IMG/VR virus record: IMGVR_UViG_3300032579_000032
Coordinates: 1 to 44,189 of that record
Reading direction: 5' to 3' (one strand)
DNA from: a virus
Length of the DNA stretch: 44,189 nucleotides
Each line of letters begins with the position of its first letter. Position 1 is the stretch's first letter. The notes below the pieces were generated by a model. It was not told the origin of the DNA, did no database searches, and saw nothing but the letters and a program-made list of their open reading frames with translations. Position numbers and translations under genes: made by a program. Positions 38,542 to 44,189 of the stretch are shown in pieces.

Positions 38542-40194
38542 TTAGTGACTACCTGCCCAGTTTTCTGCAACACCATACTCAGCCCCTACTGGACAACGGA
38601 ACTGTAGTATTTCTCCTGCTTCTTTGGCAGAGTGAACAACCACTTCACCTATTATACTACCATATTGCTTAGGGCACTCTATTTGAACTTCATCGTGGAC
38701 CCAAGCTACTAGCTTATATGGTATGCCTTTAGTACGCAAGTTTTTTTCTATTTGAACAAGCCATTGTTTTGCAATGATGGCGGCTGCACTTTGTAAAAGC
38801 GTGTTAAGCGACGAATGAGCCGACCTGACCGTAAGTGAATAACCGCCAATCCCTGATATCCTTCCTTTTTCAGAAATACGTTCAACTTTGGCTTTAAGCC
38901 TTTGGTAAGACGGAACTGCTTTACAGAAGTTATCGATAATTTTGGCTCCTTCTTTTGGAGTAGAACCAATAACCGAACCGATCTTGGAAGGAGAGGCTCC
39001 GTACAAAGTCGCATAAAGGACAGTTTTCGCAAGGTCTCTCGTTTCAACCCCAAAAGCTTGCTGATTTCTAGTGTGGACATCACCGTAGACTGTTTCATTT
39101 ATATATTCCTGGTCATTAAGGTAATGAGCAAAGCATCGAAGCTCAATACCGCTAAGATCGACACCCACCAATACGTTTCCGCTTTCAACAGTCCAGCAGG
39201 ACCTAAACTCTGTTCCCAACACCGCCCTAGTTGAAGGGATTTGTGCCATATTAACGCTAGAATGAGTAGCTCTGCCAGTAACAGCACCAAAACCAATAAC
39301 TTTACCATGTACTCTCCCATCTTCTTTTACATGTTCTAACCAAGAATCTAACTGCGAAGCTCTTTTTTGTAGCATTAAATACTTTGCTATTGGTTTAGCC
39401 TCTGCAATTGATACTTCACTAAGTATAGTTTCATCGACAATAATTTGCCCTTTTTCCGTCGTCTTGGTAGGCTTCCAACCCTTGGAGATAAGCCGTTTTG
39501 CAATTTGCTGACGGGACCCCACATTAAATACTTCCACGTCGTCCTTGAGCCTCTTACCAGTTTTCTCCGATACACGCTCAGTCGTAATCGGTGGAAAGAT
39601 AGTCTGTAAGGCTTCTTCAATCTCTGCCATTTCTGTCTTAATCTCACAGAGCATCGTCTGTGCATAGGGTATGTCAAGCTTGAATCCATTACGTTCCATC
39701 CTTGATAAGATAACCTGTACTTCATACTCCAGCTTTACAGCTTGTTCTTGTATATTAAACTTTTGTAATTCTTGAATAAGAATGTCATATACCTTAGCCG
39801 TTAACTCTACGTCACGAATACAGTACGTCACCATTTCTTCGGTAAGGCCACCATCATAATCAGAAAAGTTTATCTTCTCAAATCCTAGAGTCTTCCCCCA
39901 AGAATCTAAAGAGTGACCACCATCACGAGCAGAATTACAAAGGCGAGAAAGTAACAAAGTATCTCCACATTGTGTCCCCTTGATTGTTGTTTTCCATACC
40001 CTATTAAGAATAGGAGCATCAAAGGCAATAAGATTGTGTCCCACGATGGTATCAAATTCATTTAAATATTCCTTTAGCCCTTCTGCTGAACGCCATACAA
40101 TTAAGTCTTTCTTTTGGATGTCAAGAGTCACGCAGCACCAAATTGTATCGTGTGCTAAGTTAGTCTCAATATCCAAAATTAAAGTCTTTTTCAT
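38542..40194 (-). CDS. DNA polymerase, family A (T7 gp5-like)
   Basis: The product is 550 residues from ATG 40194, which overlaps the upstream stop as ATGA. The N-terminal 3'-5' exonuclease has LILDIETN, VGHNLIAFDAPIL and YCIRDVELTAKVY. The polymerase part has motif A VGVDLSGIELRCFAHY, motif B RDLAKTVLYATLYGA and motif C AWVHDEVQIE. The Tyr in KTVLYATLYG matches T7 Y526, the residue linked to weak discrimination against dideoxynucleotides. At 550 residues it is shorter than T7 gp5 (704). It copies the genome with the primase-helicase. Confidence 0.92.
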   Translation of the reverse strand: MKKTLILDIETNLAHDTIWCCVTLDIQKKDLIVWRSAEGLKEYLNEFDTIVGHNLIAFDAPILNRVWKTTIKGTQCGDTLLLSRLCNSARDGGHSLDSWGKTLGFEKINFSDYDGGLTEEMVTYCIRDVELTAKVYDILIQELQKFNIQEQAVKLEYEVQVILSRMERNGFKLDIPYAQTMLCEIKTEMAEIEEALQTIFPPITTERVSEKTGKRLKDDVEVFNVGSRQQIAKRLISKGWKPTKTTEKGQIIVDETILSEVSIAEAKPIAKYLMLQKRASQLDSWLEHVKEDGRVHGKVIGFGAVTGRATHSSVNMAQIPSTRAVLGTEFRSCWTVESGNVLVGVDLSGIELRCFAHYLNDQEYINETVYGDVHTRNQQAFGVETRDLAKTVLYATLYGASPSKIGSVIGSTPKEGAKIIDNFCKAVPSYQRLKAKVERISEKGRISGIGGYSLTVRSAHSSLNTLLQSAAAIIAKQWLVQIEKNLRTKGIPYKLVAWVHDEVQIECPKQYGSIIGEVVVHSAKEAGEILQFRCPVGAEYGVAENWAGSH

Positions 40195-40409
40195 TTTATC
40201 CCTATGATACCACCCCAAACCCTATATGGGTAAACGGTTTTTTTATAAAAACAATATTCTATTCCAGTATGTATTGAATAGAACGCTTGATAATCTATTG
40301 TATCATGACACCTTGAATCACCTACTTGACTATTATACACTACATCTTTGTGTACTATAAGCAACCCAATAAGACACCCGATTAAACCTGTAAAAATTAA
40401 CCTACGCAT
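40191..40409 (-). CDS. Small membrane or secreted protein (72 aa)
   Basis: ATG 40409 (TAATG with the upstream gene) is chosen over an earlier TTG in frame. The N-terminus (MRRLIFTGLIGCLIGLLIVH) is a membrane anchor or signal peptide, and the rest, with three Cys and many Tyr (CHDTIDYQAFYS; CFYKKTVYPY), would face the periplasm. The function is unknown. Confidence 0.5.
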   Translation of the reverse strand: MRRLIFTGLIGCLIGLLIVHKDVVYNSQVGDSRCHDTIDYQAFYSIHTGIEYCFYKKTVYPYRVWGGIIGIK

Positions 40410-40576
40410 TAGAAATACCAATTCTTTTTAACTGTTACTTCTTCAGAATCATTTTCAATACTAACTTCTACTTCAATACTTTTTTGATCTTGTTCTTTGT
40501 TTAAGTTTTTATCAAAGATTTCATCCCAATTGTTACGGTATATATCTGTTACTTTCTTTTGTTTTTCATTGGTCAT
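40409..40576 (-). CDS. Small acidic protein (55 aa)
   Basis: ATG 40576 overlaps the upstream TGA; TAA 40409-40411. The product (MTNEKQKKVTDIYRNNWDEI, then a Lys/Glu-rich stretch and KSIEVEVSIENDSEEVTVKK) is charged, probably a helix followed by a strand. Its first four residues equal those of the next gene upstream. The function is unknown. Confidence 0.5.
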   Translation of the reverse strand: MTNEKQKKVTDIYRNNWDEIFDKNLNKEQDQKSIEVEVSIENDSEEVTVKKNWYF

Positions 40577-40731
40577 TTACGCTTCTCCATATCTTTTTGC
40601 CAGGCTTCCATAGCCTTGTTAAATAATGTTTTTAACTCCTCTATTTCTTTCATTAATTTTAATACTTCTTTTTGCTCTGCAATTAAAGCATCTTGAAGTT
40701 GTGTAATCTTTTGAAATGTTTCATTGGTCAT
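40573..40731 (-). CDS. Small coiled-coil protein (52 aa)
   Basis: ATG 40731 follows AAGGAG; TGA 40573-40575. The whole product (MTNETFQKITQLQDALIAEQ, then KEVLKLMKEIEELKTLF) reads as one coiled coil with heptad spacing. It overlaps the next gene by four bases. The function is unknown. Confidence 0.55.
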   Translation of the reverse strand: MTNETFQKITQLQDALIAEQKEVLKLMKEIEELKTLFNKAMEAWQKDMEKRK

Positions 40732-40737
40732 TAGTTT

Positions 40738-40965
40738 TTACTCCTTTACTTGGTGTTGTTTAACAAAGTCTACTGCATCCCAAAAGCCGTTCTCATACTC
40801 CTCAGAGTTTGTGCCTGTCATGGTAATGTCTTGATACCAGACAATCATCTTCTCTAGGTGTTCAAGCCTGTCTTGTTGCTGGCGTAGCATAGTGGCTGCT
40901 TGTTCTCTTGTGCCACCTTCCCAATGACCCTGTTCCAACTTATTAGCTAGTTCTAGTGCGTTCAT
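40738..40965 (-). CDS. Hypothetical protein (75 aa)
   Basis: The start MNALELANKLEQGHWEGGTR at 40965, behind AAAGGCACAAAA, is chosen over an upstream start that would read through a separate membrane-peptide gene. The product has EQAATMLRQQQDRLEHLEKM (coiled coil) and an acidic C-terminal half. Similar proteins (ALELA..LE....E..AAAMLRRQ) are common in phages; their role is unknown. Confidence 0.65.
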   Translation of the reverse strand: MNALELANKLEQGHWEGGTREQAATMLRQQQDRLEHLEKMIVWYQDITMTGTNSEEYENGFWDAVDFVKQHQVKE

Positions 40966-40981
40966 TTTTTTTGTGCCTTTC

Positions 40982-41071
40982 TTAAATAAATCTAGCAATG
41001 ATATAAACAATAACCGCACCAAGTAACCACCATTTAAAACTGCCATCAAATACCCAGTTTATAAAGTTCAT
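40982..41071 (-). CDS. Small membrane peptide (29 aa)
   Basis: ATG 41071 overlaps the upstream TGA as ATGA; TAA 40982-40984. The product MNFINWVFDGSFKWWLLGAV then IVYIIARFI is a single membrane-crossing peptide with a Trp-rich interface. It is read from sequence only; the overlap and the AAAGGCACAAGAGAA ribosome site support it. Confidence 0.55.
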   Translation of the reverse strand: MNFINWVFDGSFKWWLLGAVIVYIIARFI

Positions 41072-41433
41072 TTCTCTTGTGCCTTTCTTAGTATTGCTCT
41101 AGCAAACTCTATTTGATACTTGCGATAATCTCTGTAATCTTTAAATAGCTCTCTAGATATTGCAGTTATTTCAAAGTCTGTTAGTGTCTTTGCTGGTGGT
41201 TTTTGCCATAACACTTCCACAATCCTATGCTCATCATCTGTATAAGTAACGGCTAATAGTTCACCTGTTTCTTTACTTTTTTGAAGTGATAAGTGTAGTT
41301 CTTTTGCTGAATGAGTGTAGAGTGGCACAACATCGTGAAATTCATCACCATAATTTAAATTGCTTTTATCCCAATCTAAATTATTAGGCTCGCCCTTATA
41401 AGTTTCCATCCACGCTACTGGTTCATTGTTCAT
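41068..41433 (-). CDS. Conserved phage hypothetical protein (121 aa)
   Basis: The N-terminus EPVAWMETYKGEP, followed by DVVPLYTHSAKEL, is typical of a large family of phage hypothetical proteins, and the C-terminal DYRKYQIEFARAILRKAQEK is also a common ending (FARAI). No function is known. It overlaps the upstream gene by 11 bases and the next by four. Confidence 0.65.
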   Translation of the reverse strand: MNNEPVAWMETYKGEPNNLDWDKSNLNYGDEFHDVVPLYTHSAKELHLSLQKSKETGELLAVTYTDDEHRIVEVLWQKPPAKTLTDFEITAISRELFKDYRDYRKYQIEFARAILRKAQEK

Positions 41434-41692
41434 CTTGTTTAACTCCTATTTTGTGTGCCGCTTCTACTGCACGAATGATGTACATTAGGTTTGGCATACT
41501 ACAGTCTTCTCCTTGCCAGCATTGACCATTACCAAGTATGAATTTAATTTCTTGCTCAAGTAAAGGTATCTTTGGTTCTTTCAACGCTTCTATTTCAGCT
41601 TTACTAGCCCTTATTCCCTCTGCGTAGCCAACCATCTTGCCACGCTCGAAAGCATCTAACACCGCTTGTTCTGCCTCTGTTGTATCGCTCAT
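41423..41692 (-). CDS. Hypothetical protein (89 aa)
   Basis: The product is helical at the N-terminus (EAEQAVLDAFERGKMVGYAE) and carries a short segment with Cys and Trp (GNGQCWQGEDCSMPNLMYII). ATG 41692 overlaps the primase stop as ATGA. The function is unknown. Placement right after the primase-helicase suggests the replication module. Confidence 0.6.
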   Translation of the reverse strand: MSDTTEAEQAVLDAFERGKMVGYAEGIRASKAEIEALKEPKIPLLEQEIKFILGNGQCWQGEDCSMPNLMYIIRAVEAAHKIGVKQDEQ

Positions 41693-43281
41693 AATGCTTC
41701 CTCCATTTCCAACATACGGCCTGTGTCTTTATTGTAAAGCAAACTAGCACAATGCGGAGAAGTTAAACCACTAAAACGATTCTTGAGAATACTAACTCGT
41801 GTCGTGTTACGCTCAATAGGGTCTTCATGTTGTGCGTTACGGACCAAACCAATAACAATATCGGATAACTGAGCAATACTCGCAGAGCCTCTAAGTTGTG
41901 AAAGACTTGTTGCAGCCCCTTCCTCGTGACCTTTACTTTCTGGACGCTTCAGGTGCGATACTGCAATTAAACACACCCCAGTTTCTTGTACCAACATACG
42001 CAATTTAGTCATCAACTCATCAATTGCTTTTCTCTCATCTCCATTAGACTGTGATGAAATAATCATAGAAATATGATCTAAGAAAATGTATTTACAATCT
42101 GAAGCTTTTGCAAAGTAACGAATACGGTTAATCACATTATCAATATCAGTAGAGCCAAAGTTATCCCACAAGTAAATCCTATCTGTTCCCATTGTTGCAT
42201 CAAAGGATTGTTTCAACTCTTCAGGGCTAACGAGTGTATCAGGTAAGTGTAATGGCTTATTCAAGTGTAGCGACATAATGCTTCGTGCTGTTTTTCGTAC
42301 TGACTCTTCCATAAACATTAAGCCAATATTGGAATCGGTAGTCTGAATCAAGTGCCATAGAATCTCACGCAAGAACTGTGACTTACCTAATCCTGACCCT
42401 GCACAAACCGTAATCAACTCCGCAGGTCTAATGCCATAAGTTAAATCATTAACACCAGCCCAAGGATATAAAGCAGAAGACTTTTCTACAGGTTTATTAA
42501 CTTCTTCCCATAAAGTAGAGCCTGCAATAATGCCATCAGGTGTCCATTGTTCTGCTGACCACCATTGCTTAACATAGTCTGCTCCTTTTCCTACTGCAAG
42601 GTAGTCACAAGCATCTTTATAGCCTGAAATATGCTTAACAATCTTACATTTATTACCTAATATCTCAGCAACTTCATTCGCAGCCTTGCGTCCAGGCTCA
42701 TCAGCATCAAAGGAAATATAGATACTCTCAAATGAAGATAACCACTCATAGTTCGCTTTAACGTCCTTTAAGGCAGCTTGTGCGCCATTGCGTACAGAGA
42801 CATTGGCGTACTTCGATCCTGCCATCTGAAAGCCTGCTAACGCATCTAATTCGCCTTCATGAATAGTGACTGTCTTACCGCCTTTAGCAAACAACTGCTG
42901 ACCAAATAATGTTGTGTCTTTCCATTGGCCTGTGATACCAAACATCTTGCCCTCAACAATACGATTCTTAGTGGCAACAACTACGCCATCATCGTTTGCG
43001 TAAGGGTAGTATTGTGTTGTAGCGTCTTGCGTAACACCGTAGTGCTGACAAGTATCGCGAGTAATACCTCTCTCGCTGATTGACTTTACTTCTCCCTTAA
43101 TTTCTAACATGTTTTGCTTTCTTGTTGGTGCAACATAACTTTCTGTTCCATCGCCTTTAATATATGTTTGACATCCGTAACAATACTGATGCCCGTCTGT
43201 AAAAAGAGCATTAGCATCCGAACTTCTACATTTATCGCAGGGAAGGTGCTTTATGAATTGTGATTCACTACTGCTTTGCAT
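41689..43281 (-). CDS. DNA primase-helicase (T7 gp4-like)
   Basis: The 530-residue product joins primase and replicative helicase. It has an N-terminal zinc motif (C15, C18, C34, C37 in CDKC...CYGC), a TOPRIM domain (HEGELDALAGFQ near 130-142; SFDADEPGRKAA near 188-200), and a RecA-like helicase with Walker A GSGLGKSQF, Walker B IFLDHISMI and a later LRGSASIAQLSD. It unwinds DNA and lays down primers for the polymerase. ATG 43281 lies 31 bases inside the upstream HNH gene. Confidence 0.92.
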   Translation of the reverse strand: MQSSSESQFIKHLPCDKCRSSDANALFTDGHQYCYGCQTYIKGDGTESYVAPTRKQNMLEIKGEVKSISERGITRDTCQHYGVTQDATTQYYPYANDDGVVVATKNRIVEGKMFGITGQWKDTTLFGQQLFAKGGKTVTIHEGELDALAGFQMAGSKYANVSVRNGAQAALKDVKANYEWLSSFESIYISFDADEPGRKAANEVAEILGNKCKIVKHISGYKDACDYLAVGKGADYVKQWWSAEQWTPDGIIAGSTLWEEVNKPVEKSSALYPWAGVNDLTYGIRPAELITVCAGSGLGKSQFLREILWHLIQTTDSNIGLMFMEESVRKTARSIMSLHLNKPLHLPDTLVSPEELKQSFDATMGTDRIYLWDNFGSTDIDNVINRIRYFAKASDCKYIFLDHISMIISSQSNGDERKAIDELMTKLRMLVQETGVCLIAVSHLKRPESKGHEEGAATSLSQLRGSASIAQLSDIVIGLVRNAQHEDPIERNTTRVSILKNRFSGLTSPHCASLLYNKDTGRMLEMEEAL

Positions 43282-43820
43282 AGTTCTAATACCTCTCTAT
43301 CTGTATATCTTTGTTTTGCCATGTTATACCACCAACAAACAACTTGTATATTATTTTTTGTATAACCTTTTGTTGGGTTTATTTTGTCAATACTAGGAGT
43401 TCTTGCATTTCTATTAGAATAATCACTTCCTTTATTTACTAATTCAAATTTAAGACCTGTTTTAGCACAAACATCTTTTAAAAGTATCTCATGTATATAT
43501 TCACTGGTTAAGTCAAAATCTATATTATGTTTCTCAGCTCTTTGTTTACAAGCATGATAAAGATTGTAAGCAGTTCTATAAGAAGGATAGCAAGCATCAC
43601 AAAGATTTTTTGTTCTTTTCGCAGAACCTGCTTTTACTTTCCAATTACAACCACATTGCTCGCATACTTTATGAACTCTACTTTTTCTTTCTTCTCTTCC
43701 TTTAGCTGCTCGACATTGTTTACAGTATGGAACATAAATCATGTTTCCTGCTTTTGATTTAGACATACCAAACAAACTAACATCTTTACTTTCATTACAT
43801 TTTTTACAACTCTTTTCCAT
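43251..43820 (-). CDS. HNH-type homing endonuclease with zinc fingers (189 aa)
   Basis: Two Cys-rich segments (CKKC...CKQC, residues 5-36, and CEQC...CDAC, about 53-77) precede a nuclease core (CAKTGLKFELV, then TPSIDKINPTKGYTKNNIQV and CWWYNMAKQR). The SIDKI...KGY..NN signature matches the gene at 34398-34910. A consensus promoter and an AAGGAG ribosome site lie directly before it, so it is the first gene of the replication operon. The primase starts within its last 31 bases. Confidence 0.8.
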   Translation of the reverse strand: MEKSCKKCNESKDVSLFGMSKSKAGNMIYVPYCKQCRAAKGREERKSRVHKVCEQCGCNWKVKAGSAKRTKNLCDACYPSYRTAYNLYHACKQRAEKHNIDFDLTSEYIHEILLKDVCAKTGLKFELVNKGSDYSNRNARTPSIDKINPTKGYTKNNIQVVCWWYNMAKQRYTDREVLELCKAVVNHNS

Positions 43821-43840
43821 AAAATCTCCTTAGATGGTCT

Positions 43841-43869
43841 ATTGTAACATAAAACATCTAATTTGTCAA
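43841..43869 (-). promoter_or_regulatory. Sigma-70 promoter for the replication operon
   Basis: On the minus strand TTGACA (plus 43864-43869) and TACAAT (plus 43841-43846) are 17 bases apart, and TATGT precedes the -10. Transcription should start near 43834, giving a leader of about 14 bases before the HNH gene. Confidence 0.75.
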
Positions 43870-43945
43870 GATGTAACAATATATATGATAATCTCTTTAC
43901 TTAGTTAATTTAGTTTTTAAAAACAATAATAATAATATTAATACA

Positions 43946-43974
43946 CTACTTAGTAATACATACTACTTAGTAAT
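43946..43974. repeat. Direct repeat CTACTTAGTAAT, twice
   Basis: Exact 12-base copies at 43946-43957 and 43963-43974, the second containing the stop codon of the zinc-ribbon gene. They lie some 75-105 bases upstream of the replication-operon promoter. A perfect GTTTTTAAAAAC palindrome is nearby (about 43912-43923). Confidence 0.55.
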
Positions 43975-44179
43975 CATCTAGATTACTTAAATCATCTAAA
44001 TAATAATCAATGTCATCTATGTCATTACTATTTAGTAAATCTATTCTATCGTGATAAAGTATATCTGTTTTTACTGTTTTTAAACACTTCAAACACATAT
44101 CAAGATAATCATTAGAATTAACCGACTTAATGGTCGCCTCATAATCAGATAATAAATTATTGCAACAATAACATCTCAT
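43967..44179 (-). CDS. Small zinc-ribbon-like protein (70 aa)
   Basis: Two Cys pairs (CYCC near residues 3-6, with CLKC near 29-32) suggest a zinc ribbon, followed by an acidic tail (DIDDIDYYLDDLSNLDDY). Small phage proteins starting MRC..C with a second C..C are common and of unknown function. The gene spans the contig join: its first 39 codons are repeated at 1-117. Confidence 0.7.
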   Translation of the reverse strand: MRCYCCNNLLSDYEATIKSVNSNDYLDMCLKCLKTVKTDILYHDRIDLLNSNDIDDIDYYLDDLSNLDDY

Positions 44180-44188
44180 GGTGTTCTC
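44063..44188. repeat. Right copy of 126-bp direct terminal repeat
   Basis: Identical to bases 1-126 (see the left copy). The final base of the window (A at 44189) does not match the C at 127. Confidence 0.9.
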
Positions 44189-44189
44189 A

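Noticed and set aside
1-44189. tRNA genes, integrase or repressor
   Set aside because: No cloverleaf-like sequence, recombinase motif or phage-repressor-type gene was recognised on reading; a tRNA scan would settle the first.

Overview
The window is essentially one complete genome of a tailed bacteriophage with a short tail (podovirus-like). Bases 1-126 are repeated at 44063-44188, so the sequence closes into a circle of about 44.06 kb. The DNA is AT-rich, genes are packed with 1-20 base overlaps, and no integrase, repressor, tRNA or phage RNA polymerase was recognised, which suggests a lytic phage that uses host RNA polymerase throughout. A Gram-negative host is inferred from a two-component spanin pair (Rz with an embedded Rz1 lipoprotein gene) next to a lysozyme and a small holin-like membrane protein. 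The host genus cannot be read from the sequence.

Layout. A gene-free control region (about 4474-5741) separates two divergent arms. Rightward (+), 5742-31732: small and large terminase, portal, a GroES-like co-chaperonin, scaffold-like protein, major capsid, tail fibre and adhesin genes, P22-like tail accessory factors (gp4-like and gp10-like), three internal or DNA-ejection-type proteins, a PurD-like ATP-grasp ligase and the lysis cassette. Leftward (-), running from 4473 through the join and on from 44179 down to 31968: about twenty small early genes, including a gp88-family protein and an SH3-barrel protein, then the replication and nucleotide module. That module holds a T7 gp4-like primase-helicase, a family A DNA polymerase, an SSB-like protein, a 5'-3' exonuclease, a SprT-like metallopeptidase, a PD-(D/E)XK nuclease, a DnaQ-like exonuclease, a DUF3310 protein and a class II ribonucleotide reductase. 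The arms converge at about 31733-31967, where a leftward rho-independent terminator is visible. Three HNH homing-endonuclease-like genes sit in tight overlaps with neighbouring genes.

Regulation. Consensus sigma-70 promoters of the form TTGACA-N17-TATAAT occur divergently at 5545-5573 (-) and 5680-5708 (+), with related ones at 13296-13324 (+), 19043-19071 (+, weaker) and 43841-43869 (-). All share a TGT in front of the -10, which is an extended -10. The control region also carries seven copies of an 18-bp dyad (consensus TGTGGTATAGAAACAACA, 4938-5131), three copies of a TTTCA-N5-TGAAA dyad, a hairpin and two tandem perfect hairpins. It is the best candidate for the origin or master switch.

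The most unusual items are the PurD-like ligase with an altered substrate motif inside the virion/lysis cluster (28750-30087), the 18-bp repeat array, a 350-residue hydrophobic Thr/Val/Ile repeat protein (18206-19258), the nested promoter and hairpins behind the capsid gene, a 179-base out-of-frame overlap between nuclease and metallopeptidase genes, and the hidden Rz1 gene. Thirteen short genes too small for a 60-residue cutoff were read directly from the sequence.
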